From Toxorhynchites rutilus septentrionalis (taxonomy: Eukaryota > Arthropoda > Insecta > Diptera > Culicidae): a stretch of DNA of 64,000 bases. Both the position numbers and the translations under genes were made by a program. Below are positions 44,370-55,242 of this stretch, piece by piece. Numbering within the stretch: the stretch's first letter is position 1; each line of letters begins with the position of its first letter. The stretch covers positions 52,962,285 to 53,026,284 of the forward strand of contig NC_073745.1 in NCBI RefSeq assembly GCF_029784135.1, in the 5' to 3' direction. The notes beneath the pieces are model-generated. The model was not told the origin of the DNA, made no database searches, and worked only from the letters and a program-made list of their open reading frames with translations.

Positions 44370-45480
44370 CCCTATTATAGAAATCGAATCGAGGATTCGA
44401 TACAATCACTATCCCTATCACACCGAGTAAAATCTGCAATTATAGAAATCGAGGAAAACAGCTCAATTCCTTACTATTGCTCGAATGTCAGCGGTGGCGT
44501 TGAAATATTTTGCAACGAGTTCGAAATGTTTCGCAAAGCACTATAGAAAGGATGACAAATCTTTTTTTGAGCATCTGCTATGAAAATTTTAAATATCTGT
44601 ATTTCAAAAAGTGTTAATATGGTTATGTTTTGGAGAAAACTGATATTTCATCAACGAATGAAATTAAGCGTAAGGCATGCATTATTTCATGTGTAATAGA
44701 AATGGCAGAATGGAACAATTTGTAATTTGCCATAGTCATTGGAAAATGAACTTTTTCATGTATTTCCATATCTGCAATCTATGAAATCTCGTGTGGGGGA
44801 GTTACCTAAATTCTCGTTCGTATCATTACTTTCATCATACCCGAATGATTTCCCTGCCGGTTTTGTGTTGGATGAATGTTGTAGGTGTTCTGCAGAGCGT
44901 CGATTTCTTGTTGTAGATTTATTGTTTTAGGGCCATGTGTATCATAGAAGAAACACTGACATTCTGCCATTTTGAACCAAGATGCATTGGGGGTCCCAGC
45001 GCATTAAGCTCCTCACTGAATTCCTCGCACTTTTCCCTAATCAGGATTTTTTTAACTACCTCCACCAAAGCAAAAGCTTCTAGCAATTTCTACATTCGCT
45101 TTCATTGGTTCGACGAGCCGTTCAAACTGCTAGTGATTTGTTTTTCCTTCTGTTCACTAATTTTCAGCCACTGAAGTACGCGCTGGAAGTAAGATCTGCA
45201 TTGTAAATTTTAACATGATGAATATAAAAGATTCTGGATTGAACACATACTCTGTATAGACTATTCTGGCAACACCGTAAATTAAATACTGATCAAAACA
45301 AACGAACGAATCAAAACATACAGCAAAAACAACATTCAAACCAAAACAAACTGCTCGAAAAATTATGAAAATTGTACCGATAGCATTAACTCGGTCGATG
45401 CTATCGACTTTCTCGGTATCTATAATAGCAAAATGGGGCTAACGAGCGAAATTCTTATCGCCTCGATTTCTATAATAGGG
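44370..45480. mobile_element. DNA-transposon-like element with duplicated end
   Basis: The left end CCCTATTATAGAAATCGAAT is inverted at the right (45480) as CCCTATTATAGAAATCGAGG. A 62-bp direct duplication of the right end follows: TATAATAG(C/T)AAAATGG(G/A)GC ... CTCGATTTC at 45421-45470 and 45483-45532. Inside is a Myb/SANT-like relic on the minus strand. PIF/Harbinger elements pair such a gene with a transposase, but no transposase remains and no target duplication was identified, so the superfamily is a guess. Confidence 0.6.
44860..45120 (-). pseudogene. Myb/SANT-like DNA-binding domain relic
   Basis: Frame-broken minus-strand translation shows REKCEEFSEELNALGPPMHL, then GSKWQNVS, then a LCRT segment. 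This fits the W-x-x-L-x-x-x-L-N-x-x-G-P-x-x-x-x-x-x-K-W block of Myb/SANT-like domains found in transposon-encoded and zeste-like proteins. Stops interrupt it. Confidence 0.5.
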
Positions 45481-45924
45481 CCTATAATAGTAAAATGGAG
45501 CTAACGAGAAAAATTCTTATCGCCTCGATTTCTATAATAGGACCCTTTATGATTTGCGTAAGTGAATAGGCCGCTTAATCAAGTGAAAAAAGGAAATCGA
45601 TTGTTGATCACGAATGGAACCATTAGGATTTGGGTTATTTTCTTAAGAAAATTTTTTTATGCGGCCCTACCCACCGCATTTTTTTTTTAAATTGTGTAGC
45701 GAACACTATTTTTTAAAGCTACTGGTGAAGTTCAGTACGATTTTTTTGTGCCCTATCCTCCGGACAAAAACAGATTTGCCTGTACTAGCATCACCTCGAG
45801 TAGCTTTAATCCCGTTGGACATGACAAATCTTATCATTAACAGTTTGAACCACCGCCGACATGTTAGGAGCCAGCTAACCAGCTAATAGCATCTCCTGAG
45901 GTAGCTTTAAGTCAGCTGGACACG

Positions 45925-46768
45925 ACACAATGGAAGCAGCAATAAGCAGCACAACAGATATCGTCATGGGGTATGAACAACGTGGACAACGCAACGAATG
46001 GTTTGACAACGAGTGCAGAGTGCTTCTGAACGAGAATGATGCAGCACGCGCAACCATGCTGCAACGAGCGACTCGACAAAACGTGTAAATATACAGACTG
46101 TAGCGAGGGCAGTAGACACATCGCTTTCGGGAAAAAGAGCCGCCTGGAAAAGAAAAAGTGTGAGGTGATGGAGCTGCTTTATCGTTCTCGAGAATCGCAG
46201 AAGTTCTTCAAGAAATTAAACGCCTCGCACAAAGGCTTTGTACCGCGGGCCGGAATGTGCTGGAACAATGACGGAGGCATCTTGCCGAACAAGCGCGAGG
46301 TGATCGAACGGTGGAGGCAGCACTACGATGAGCACCTGAACAGCGCGCAGTTAGGGACCAAGAGGGCGTTGATGAGGACTACATCGTTGCAGTGAACGAC
46401 AACATACCACCCCCCGACGATGGGTGAAGTTAAGGAGGCCATTAATCGGCTAAAGAACCACAAAGCAGCTGGTAAGGATGGCCTCGCAGCGGAGCTCTTC
46501 AAGGGAGGTCCGGGAAAACTTTTAGAGTGTATGTACCGGTTGATAGTCAGGATCTGGGACACAGAACAGCTACCGGAAGAGTGGAAGGGCGGGGTAATCT
46601 GCTCCATCAATAAAAAAGCGACAAGCTGAATTGTGGGAACTACCGTGCAATCATGATCCTGAATGGTGCCTACAAAATTCTGTCTCAGATCTATCTTTCG
46701 CCGTCTACCACCAATAGTAAATAGAAGTTATCAGGCCAGATTCATGCCCGATTGCTAGACGACGGACC
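45925..46768 (+). pseudogene. RTE-clade LINE, 5' part
   Basis: In order: NEWFDNECRVLLNENDAARA (linker after the endonuclease), WNNDGGILPNKREVIERWRQ and HYDEHLN, then EVKEAINRLKNHKAAGKDGL, PEEWKGGVICSINKK and NCGNYRAIMILNGAYKILSQ. This is the characteristic RTE (JAM1-like) path into the RT domain. At least three frameshifts are present, near 46090, 46385 and 46622. The element resumes at 49362 after an insertion. Confidence 0.88.
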
Positions 46769-47537
46769 AGATTTCTACACTGCGGTACAGCTTGAGCTTG
46801 GGTAGACTGTACAATTCGTAGTTGCTCTCCGTGATTGACCTGAACCAACCAAATTGCACAAAGAACACATAGAATGACGCTTGGGACTAGCAAACCATTC
46901 TCGTTGTGCAATTTTCGGCGATTCGAGCTTTGAATGGTCAATAACGACGCCGGCCACGTCCTTACAGTCACCAGGGGAAGGGAAGGAATGTTAGTATGGT
47001 AACCGCCGCCCGAAGGCCAGAAGGGTCGCCTCTATAGCGTGGTTCCCTAGCGATTATCATGGAAGGGATAGTTGTTAGTGGGAGGAGGTAAGAATCAGGA
47101 TTCACTGTGGTAAGTGATGTGAATATGTAAACGCGAATTATCGGCCACTCGACGAAATGAAATTCTGAAAATTCTACTTGTCACAACACGCAGTAAAGAT
47201 TATCTTTAGGTATCCTGATAAGGAAAGCCTGTGTTGTTAATATTTATTACACGTACTTTAAGAATTTTAGACCGAAGTTTCATCATTCTTCGAACGAAGT
47301 GTATGAATATCGCACAATTATATTCACACATATACCACAAATAACTACAGGTAAACACACAAATCGATGACCGTCCGAAAGGAAATATGAGTTTTGGGAA
47401 CACAATATAAAAAATTGAATTAGGGAACTGAAGTCTGAAAGTGGATCTAGAATCATTGACAGAATTCTAATAGAATATGAATCTAATATCTCACAAACTT
47501 TCACAAATGTCATTATGGTATGAAACGCAGTTGAAAA

Positions 47538-47830
47538 ATTATAGGAGGTTGTGTCCAAGATACGACCGCATTGTTGACGTAGAACTACGCTGTTATTTTA
47601 TATAAGTCGCTTGTTTATATCTTCGGATATTATTCTATAACGCTTCGGCGCACAACCTTAACGTCTGCTTCGCCATAACGTCAGTTTAATGCATTGATGC
47701 ATCCTCAAAGGCACCAACGAAGCCCTTATGATGACGGAAAACAAACAATGTTAACTGCTTGGAAAAAGACTGAATTATGCCACACAGCTTGTACTCTGCT
47801 GTAACACCTATCGATGCGAATTCGCTGATG
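47538..47830 (+). repeat. GGAGGTTGTGTCCAAGA repeat, copy 1
   Basis: ATAGGAGGTTGTGTCCAAGA TACGACCGCATTGTTGACGT and on to GCGCACAACCTTAACGTCTG and GAAGCCCTTATGATGACGG. The first half recurs at 60447-60560 and the second half at 61195-61300. Function unknown; common repeat. Confidence 0.65.
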
Positions 47831-47852
47831 AGTTTGTCAAGAGCGACCGCCT

Positions 47853-48116
47853 TCACCACCAGCGGGGGGAGCTTGATTTAGTTGCTGCCTGGGTAACGGC
47901 GTTTACATTTTCGATCGACGCGCCGAAATCGCTTACTTCGCTGTTGTTCGTTGCGGTATCACACTCGCGAAGGTTCGGTTCAGTGCGAGCGCTTTTCACT
48001 GCATCAACACCGCGTGCATCATTAGATGACGCTTGCCTCGAAATTTTATTGCCCCTGGCAATGCGTTCGTTTTTTGCAGGGCTCGAGCCTGCCTTCCTCT
48101 TCTTCTTGCTCATCAC
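47853..48116 (-). pseudogene. gag-like N-terminal ORF of an LTR retrotransposon (tentative)
   Basis: An 87-aa frame opens with a Lys-rich start (MSKKKRKAGSSPAKNER). It is preceded on the same strand by a 120-bp leader that begins with the GGACCCCACCAGTGGTAATC string also found beside the LTR-like block at 5087. That context suggests a leader and the first part of gag. It stops after SSPRWW; nothing like capsid, protease or RT follows. Confidence is limited because no conserved gag motif is visible. Confidence 0.4.
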
Positions 48117-48247
48117 ACACTACGCGAAGTGTCCAATTTATGACGCGGAAAGAAAAACACACGATACGAATAACGCGAAAAACGAACAGAAAAACCAAAC
48201 GACGATATCCAAGTTGGATTACCACTGGTGGGGTCCAATCTTAGGGT

Positions 48248-48553
48248 GGGTTTAGACCAGTGATATATACATGTGAAGAAATATGATGAGATTTATAGAA
48301 ATAGCATTTACACTAGCGTGAACTTCTATAATGAATATATTCATATTTTCGGTGAATTTATTCACCTAAAGTAGAACTGCATCCAACTTTAGTGATTTCT
48401 CACCAGTGAGAAATTCACAAGCGTTTACATATGCTGAATTTATTCAAGTTATATATACCTCGAATAAGTGTATCATATTTATTCTCACCCGTTTACACCT
48501 ATTTTCACGTGAATAAATCCATCTATAGCTATAGATCTCCCTAATGTGAACCC
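48248..48553. mobile_element. MITE with imperfect GGGTTTAGACCAGTGA termini
   Basis: GGGTTTAGACCAGTGATATA at the left pairs imperfectly (11 of 16) with GGGTTCACATTAGGGAGATC, the inverse of the right end. The interior has TGAATATATTCA and GTGAATAAAT-type inverted motifs. No ORF. Similar ends are at 37907. Confidence 0.55.
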
Positions 48554-48559
48554 GCCATT

Positions 48560-49300
48560 AGATCGAAGCGCAGCGAAAGCAAAGTGAACTGGATTGCTCA
48601 ACAGTCCGATGTCGAATGAATGTTTGCCTCAGCGGAATCCACTGTTTATACTCTAGGCAAGTATTCCCCGTCATTCTTCTACTTTTTCTTTGTTCATGGA
48701 GACTTTAAATCCTACGACTTCCCCTCCGTTGGTCGTCGATAAGTTGCTCGTTATTGACAGCTTTGTTTGGTAAAGCACACAAATGGACAGAACAAATGTA
48801 TTGGAAAATGGAAACGCTCAAAGTTTTCATGAATTTTAACCATTTACAAACCAGGGAATTCTAATGTATAGCATAGTAAACAAATCTTACGGAATTTCCT
48901 ATTCGTTTAGTATGTAAATCGCCAAAATCCGTTCGCGGCAAAAATAGTTATTAACGTTAACTTTATTTCATAAAAACGTGACCTGTTTTCTGATTTGGCA
49001 CCCTTAATGAAAGACATAGTTCTACGTCAAAACATCTTATCTGCAAAGAAATCTAAAGTAAATAATGATGTTTATATCCAACGATAGACATTGTCGAAGA
49101 TGAAGGCAAATTTTAAATATTAACTCACCAAAAAGACTGGCAACCATGAACATCTCTAAATGGAGCTAGTTCATCTGAACTAAAAGGACTATCTGTGGGT
49201 TAATGTATTCATTTCGTTAATAACAGGAACATCTAAAACCTTTATATACACAGAAGCACGAACACACGAATGAAAACGAACGATCTGTCTTTACATATCT
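48560..49300. other. No gene recognised within the insertion
   Basis: AT-rich sequence between the MITE and the right target duplication. Short frames only, no domain. Confidence 0.35.
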
Positions 49301-49361
49301 TTACAGTAAGTCCCCAGAATGAAGCACGTCACGATACATCGTAGATTTCTACACTGCGGTA

Positions 49362-49800
49362 GATCCTCCCAAAGTGCCCCGAGTATCAGGTCCCTAAGCA
49401 CCACATCTTCGTCGATTTCAAGGCCGCATATGATACAATCGATCGACGACAGCTGTAGAGAATCATGGATGAACACTACTTTCCCCGAATGCCAACAAGA
49501 TTGATTGAGGCAACGATCGATGAACGGTGTGCGAATCTCAGGCGATCTGTAGAGATCGTTTTAGACTCACAGTGGACTCCGACATGGCGATGGACTCTCT
49601 TGAAGGAGAATGAACCACGAACTGACGCAACTCTACGACGAACCCAGTATACAGAAAGTCGCCAAGGCTGGACGAGTGTGATGGGCAAAGAAGTGGTTGT
49701 GGTTGCGAAGTGGATGGACCAGGTGGAGCACGACTTAGCAAAAGAATCGGTGCAGCCGAGAGTTGGAGAACTGCAGATATGAACCGAGTGCATTGGCGGA
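49362..49800 (+). pseudogene. RTE-clade LINE, 3' part, internally deleted
   Basis: It continues the element interrupted at 46768: ILPKCPEYQVPKHHIFVDFK and AAYDTIDR (an RT motif A with F-x-D-F-K-x-A-Y-D), then a stop, MDEHYFPRMPTRLIEATID, then a jump past the YADD region to VVAKWMDQVEHDLAKESVQP, the RTE C-terminal block. The deletion removes the RT active site. The tail ends in an AT-rich stretch near 49850. Confidence 0.85.
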
Positions 49801-49939
49801 GCAATGTTGTGAATCAGATCCAATCTCTTCAACGGGATGTAGCATCATTATATATAAGAAAAAAATATGTTGAATGAAGTCTTCAAGTTTACGTAAAACA
49901 AATGGATTTCGTTTCTTCAACCTAATATAATGTCATATA

Positions 49940-50675
49940 CACCCAGGTTTTTTGTTTCGCGGGGGATATGTACCTCGTAAAAAAAACCGCGTAAATTGGA
50001 AAATCCGCGTAAAAAAACGCGTTAATTGGAAAATCCGCGTAAAAAACCGCGTTAATTCGAAAATCCGCGTAAAAAAACGCGTTATTGGAAAATCCGCGTA
50101 AAAAAAACATGTCACCTGATGATAGATATCAAATGGGACTATCTTTACGTAGAACGGAAGTAAAAAGTTGAGTGTTGCTCGCTTCCGAAAACCCGTAGTT
50201 TTTTCTTGCAATTTCGTTGGTTACTGGTAGCTATACTTCAGTTTCCTTCACGAATGAGGCCATCTGCTGTTGCTAGAAGATGCCCTAGTAATTTGTATAC
50301 TCTTTTGCCGATGCACATGCAGTACCACTGTTGGACCGTCCAGAGCTAAGTAGTCAGGAAAAGACATTCACGAATAGCTGCCCGTATAAACCCCGTTCCG
50401 TTGTACCGTCCGGCGAGCTCCCCGTTACCCAACACCTAAAATCCACGTAAGAATCATGATAAGGTGCGGCACTAAGCGCTAAACTCCCTTACAAGCACTA
50501 ATTACCGTAATTTGCTCCGAGGGAACATAAGAGAAAAATGTGAGCTGAGGGGGAGATGTGATATTGCACTGATCTTTTTTTACGCGGGTACCGCTTGAAA
50601 AAACCGCGTTAATTGGAAAATCTGCGTAAAAAAAGCCACATTAATTGGAAAATCCGCGTAAAAAAAACCTGGGTG
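49940..50675. mobile_element. Tc1/mariner-type MITE with GCGTAAAAAA subterminal repeats
   Basis: CACCCAGGTTTTTTG at the left is inverted at the right (CCTGGGTG), with TA on both sides. Beside each end lie tandem units of about 30 bp built from CCGCGTAAAAAA and TTAATTGGAAAAT (49977-50107 and 50577-50662). The centre (50110-50570) is unique and has no gene. The related motif AATCGCGTAATTT occurs at 6370-6460. Confidence 0.75.
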
Positions 50676-51461
50676 TAATCGCAAAAAGGCTTTCTGATAT
50701 TTTATTCATGTATTATTTTTCGTTACAGGTTCTTAACAGATCAACAATTATAACTAATCGTATTGCAATGCGTGTGTAGTTGAGTTCATCACCGGACTCG
50801 TAAAGTTTTTTTTTCTTTATAAGTTACCTAAAGCCAACTTACAAGTAGGACTAGTTTATTGTTTTAAGGATATAATAAGTTAAATTCCCCTACGTTTTGT
50901 TCTCACTTCTGCTTGAATGGAGCTAAGCTGTGAACGCTATCTTTTTTTCTTTCGTATATCCTATCCCATACATCAAATGTTTGTGGTAACTGAGGGAGGG
51001 AATTGGATTTGACTATTTTGAGCTATATAGAAAAATTATCTTATTTTTGTGATTCTACTAAATGTCAAATTTACTACTGCTTCCTGCCTCATCATCATTA
51101 TCGGACAAAAATACACGCCATGTTCAGTCATTTTTGAGACGCTAATTTTTTTCTCAAATTCTCCTTCCATTGCACACGAATCGATCAGCCGGAAACAGTG
51201 AAAAAAGCTGCTATTAAATGGTAACACAGAGTATGAATCTGTTGGCTACTCAACTGTCTGGGATGGACGCACACAGCCACACACACGCGCACACGTCGGC
51301 TGCTTAAGGAGTGAGCTCGTTTGGCGCTCGAAAGAAGGGGGCTGACCTTCTCTCTGGGATGAGTCTGTCTACTACCCTGCGACGTGGAACTACGAAACAA
51401 CCCAAGAGTGAATTATTTCTAAAATGGAAAAAATACCTTTAGTTAATATTGTATTTTACAG
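50676..51461. other. Intron sequence before the last THAP exon
   Basis: 51260-51300 is CA-rich (CACACGCGCACACG). No domain seen. The stretch ends in a good acceptor (attttacag, 51452-51461). Confidence 0.4.
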
Positions 51462-51646
51462 GTCGAAGGATAACTTACTGTTCTGACCAGGAGAAAGATA
51501 TATGTGGATGTCCTGCCCTGAGGTTACTTCTAGAAAGAAACATTGAAAAACATATTATTGGTGTCGCGGATTGTATGTTCCACGGAGAAGTGATAAAATC
51601 GCTGAAATTGGTGGGAAGAAATGAGAAGCTTCTGACGCGTTTCTAA
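51462..51646 (+). CDS. Probable last exon of the THAP gene
   Basis: Acceptor gtattttacag at 51461; the first two bases complete a Gly codon from a phase-1 exon, exactly what exon 2 (35869) provides. It encodes RRITYCSDQEKDICGCPALR and, further on, VADCMFHGEVIKSLKLVGRN, with a stop at 51644. AATAAA follows at about 51838, as expected for a terminal exon. The joining intron is 15.6 kb and repeat-filled. No known domain, so its link to the THAP exons rests on phase, strand and the poly(A) signal. It could instead be an unrelated exon. Confidence 0.45.
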
Positions 51647-51649
51647 GTC

Positions 51650-52315
51650 AAGAAATAGATTCATGCAAGTTAAATTTTCGGATGATATCGGTTAGTAAGA
51701 AAAAACACGCACACAGAACAGTTATTCAACAATTGTTATATTTTTTGTTCGTATTCATACGGATAATACTTTACATTAGCACTACTATAACGTTTTTTCT
51801 TTAAATGTGTTTTACAGCTTCAATTTATGGATACAACAATAAATCAGTATGGTAATGATAAAAAATAACTTATCGTGTTCATAATTTATCACGAGCATTT
51901 TGACAGGGTTCCTGCTCAACAAATCAGCACTTTTCGTTACCGAATTTCGACGCTTGCAGTCGGTCTGAGACCCTGGGAATGGTATTAACCTAAGACAAGA
52001 CGTGAAAACTGGCTTCTTACTCTTCTTTCTGCATTTTCGTCGACCAAGTGCTAGATAACAGGAAAGCGAGATATGAAGGTTGCCAAATGTTATAAAATTT
52101 CGGAAGATTATTTCCCCATGAAAAACATGTGTTCTTCGTATCATGTATTTTCTGAGCTGCACATTTTTTTTTGTATTAATTGTTCAACCGAATGTCACAT
52201 ATTTCAAACAATAAGTACTTTCCTGTTATTTTGGTATGTAAAAAAATTAAATGTGAAAAATTAAATAGAAAACGTAGATTTGATAGTTGGAGTATGATAT
52301 TTTATTTATCAAGAG
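51650..52315. other. 3' flank of the THAP gene
   Basis: Candidate poly(A) signal AATAAA at about 51838. No gene on either strand beyond short frames. Confidence 0.35.
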
Positions 52316-52319
52316 ATTA

Positions 52320-52830
52320 TGGGCTTTACCGTTTACACTTCACGATGAAATCGAAATGAACGACACGCCATTAAATATCGTTTCACGAGTTAAAGAAAAT
52401 GATGAGTTTTCAGGTGGAATTGAACCTTTTCAAATAGAAATTATGAATAAAAATTAACTTTTTCGTATCAAATTAGTGTTCAATGTGAATGAAAAACTTT
52501 GCTTTCTTCATTTGGTAAAATAATCTCGTACAAAAACTGTATCTGAAGATAATTTTATATTATAATGATAAGTTTTAGTGAGAATTTCGGAAAGTGTATA
52601 GAAAATTGCTCAAGTTAGGGTAAGAAAGACGTGCTTCAAGTAAATAAATAACGCCAAGTAAAAATTTTCATTCAGATTTTAACAATTTAAAAGTGCCTTC
52701 GGGCCGAGTAGTTAGACTTGTTAAAAACCAATTTCGTATCCATATGTCGACACTGTATCGTTCTCATCGCGGATACAATTCATTTCGTTTTCACCGTGAA
52801 CAGGAATAAGGCTTTATAATTGAACTTTGA
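52320..52830 (+). repeat. Diverged Helitron-like 3'-region repeat, copy 4
   Basis: CACTTCACGATGAAATCGAA at the left and ATTCATTTCGTTTTCACCGTG at the right form inverted termini. Between them is the common core (AAAACTGTATCTGAAGATAA TTTTATATTATAATGATAAG, then AAAAGTGCCTTCGGGCCGAG). The same termini, almost face to face, form the fold-back at 61366-61465. Confidence 0.6.
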
Positions 52831-53489
52831 TATCGTTCAAACACTAACAGTACTGAAATATTGATAAAATAATACATTTCCAAAATATAACATAGCGTTT
52901 ATTCAGGTTTTTATTTGTTGTTATGTATGCTTCATTCAGGTTCCAACATGATTTATGCTTTACGGTTGGAAAATAATTGAATGTTCATCTCTGCTAGGCC
53001 GCTGCTATTATGCTATGCTAGAATGCAAGAGAATCACAAAAAGATGTAGGGTGGAAATACCGATGCAATGTTTCCCTCTTCAGGAACTGAACACCGGACG
53101 TAATAGAAACGAAAACTTACAAAGAATCCATAATAGAAATTTTCGCTAAAATGAAATGTGAATGCAACTATTATTCAATTTTGAATATATTTGGCAACAC
53201 TGTGAAAATGTTGGAAATCCCATTTTTGTATATTTATCTTTGTCAATTATTTTCCTCATCAACCAATCAGAAGCCGAGTTACAAGTGGTCCAAGTTTGAC
53301 AGAAGTGGTGGTCCGGAATCGGCCCCCTATTGTCTTGTCTCGTCTCAGGTATTAACGTTTGCATCAAAAAATGAACACAAATTGCCGATTTTTCATGGGT
53401 TTACCTTCTCACTCACTGTCCAAACTACTCATGCATCATCAATCATAGTAACCCATGTTGACAGCTCTTTCAGTCGAATTCTAACCGTG

Positions 53490-53860
53490 ATGGCGAAAAC
53501 AGTGAAGCTAATCCGCTCAGAAATGTGCGCGTTCAAAGAACGGTACCCTGTCGCATGGAAAACGGACATCGTGCGGCACTTTTTGGATTCCGGATACACC
53601 CGTTCCGATATCTACAACATCTTGGCACTATTGGAAAACAATAAGAGCATCGAAAGAAAGCCCGGTTCCGGACGGCCGACGACCCTGAGCGACAAGAAGC
53701 ACCAAAGGATGCTGTCGAGGGAAAAGTAGCTACATCGCTGCGTGCGCTTGGCCGGGAGATCGGTACAACTAGCCAAACAGTGAAAAAGTACCTGACAAAC
53801 ATGGACATACATGTCAGGAAGTGGAAATCCCGTCCACTGGTCTCGGAGCTGCAGTGTTCT
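53490..53860 (+). pseudogene. IS630/Tc1/mariner-type transposase, N-terminal fragment
   Basis: The ATG at 53490 opens MAKTVKLIRSEMCAFKERYP, then a helix-turn-helix (WKTDIVRHFLDSGYTRSDIY NILALLENN) and the KPGSGRPTTLSDKK linker. A frameshift near 53720 leads to VATSLRALGREIGTTSQTVK KYL, a second HTH, then homology is lost after RKWKSRPLVSE. The layout fits mosquito DD37E/Tc1-like transposases. The catalytic part is missing. Confidence 0.75.
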
Positions 53861-54239
53861 TTTTTCGAAATATGAGACGAAACATATGGTTTTGGGTGTC
53901 AATAAAAATAGTTATCTCGATTTTTCATTCGGAACATGCCACGAAATGTTGATTAGCAAGATAATATACCCTATGCAAAATATTAGCTCAATCGGACTTC
54001 ATTTACTAGTGTGGCAGACGTTAAATTTGAGTTTTTTTTTTGAAAACCAAAAAATCACCGAAATCGGGGTTTTCAAAAAATAGTTTTGATGCCAAATGTC
54101 TCAATTTGCAAGCAACTATAGAAGATGAATTCTTTACTGAAGATGTGACGGAAAAAGCGTTCCCCCGAAAGTAATTTTATAGGTCACTCTTATTTCTAGG
54201 GGGCGATTAAACCGATAGTTGATTCTGTCCCCGATTAAA

Positions 54240-54700
54240 TATCTATGAATCAAGAAAAAAGTGACTCCACGCGCTTCACGGCTTGGTCGAGATCCAAAAA
54301 GCGTACGAAAGATTATGTTATATCAATCATAAAAAAAATTCTTCCAGACTTACACATTTTCACGATGTTATATTCTACAAAGATGTAGATTGTGGAAAAG
54401 TGAACTGCCGATCTGGCCACTTACGAATGCCGGAATGGTTCGCAAACCGGGCAGGTAGGCCGGTTGTCTGAGAATACTCCCTCATATTGGTTAGTCAAAA
54501 AGAATGTTGTTTGTTGAGAAGAGCCCCTCTCTCGTAAAATCTTCGTTTAACCTATCGAACATACCTGATAAAAATTGTTTCGTTCCACGTTATATCCTAG
54601 TTTTGTATACCAATACACATCCGGCCCGAATTATTAAAAATTATCACTTTGTATCAAACAATTTAAGGTATTAAGGTTATCACACTTCGGTTAAGCGCTA
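54240..54700. other. Short coding-like stretch, unassigned
   Basis: 54290-54470 has a tcttccag acceptor-like and a GGGCAG/gtaggc donor-like sequence around a frame with no recognised domain (VNCRSGHLRMPEWFANRAGR). Insufficient to call a gene. Confidence 0.25.
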
Positions 54701-55242
54701 CTCTTAAATAGTAACGAGCCAAATATGCTCGGGTTTCCTTCCAGAGGAGGGTTTCGCACAGTTGTTGCACATGCACACGCACACATCAATCTTAAAATGT
54801 TATAAAATCATCGTACGTTAGGCATATACAAAATCGTTTTTGGTTATTCAAAACGGGGTAACACTCATTGATATACAGCAAAGCGTCCTACATTTAGGTC
54901 ACTGTAACACCGGCAACGGCACCCACAGTTCCCAAGCACACTTGGTCAATTTTCATCGAGCTTTCGAGAATCGATTTGATTCGTTTTTGTTGTTGTTTTG
55001 GTTTAGGTTTCATAATCTAGGCACTATGCACTCGCTAAAAGCTCTCACAGTTCAATCGTCGTGCGCAACGCTGTCATGCAGTAGTATTGCGGAGCCCAAA
55101 ATTAGTGTGGCTTTCGTTGTGTGCAAATCAACACTCTTCACATTGATCTCTGGCGACATTTTTTTTTTCTTTTAGCAGGCTAAAGTAGTTATCCTAGTCC
55201 TCCTCTTCCTCCCAGTCCGGATTCCGTGAATTTCCGCTCCAC
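54700..55242 (-). other. Probable 3' UTR of the TAB2-like gene
   Basis: Directly downstream of the stop codon at 55243 on the minus strand. Non-repetitive, without long frames on that strand. No AATAAA identified, so the end is not fixed. Confidence 0.35.

Larger units (their letters stand above)
46788..49342 (-). mobile_element. 2.55-kb insertion splitting the RTE element, with 19-bp target duplication
   Basis: AGATTTCTACACTGCGGTA occurs at 46769-46787 and again at 49343-49361. RTE coding sequence reads on across the pair (DQIFTLR before, QILPKCPEYQVPKHHIFVDF after), so everything between is an insertion. Its left end is the GAGCTTGGGTAGACTGTAC repeat also seen at 9640, with tandem-tail features of a LINE 3' end on the minus strand. 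Inside are a gag-like ORF and a MITE, so the insert is itself composite. Confidence 0.8.

Noticed and set aside
45150..45190. Micro-exon-like sequence (tttcag ... GGAAgtaag)
   Set aside because: Lies in a transposon-like element on the strand opposite to its Myb-like relic; no flanking exons in phase.
46323..46610. 95-aa minus-strand ORF
   Set aside because: Antisense of the RTE reverse transcriptase.
49977..50107. Second array-like repeat cluster
   Set aside because: Tandem subterminal units of a MITE, not repeat-spacer structure.
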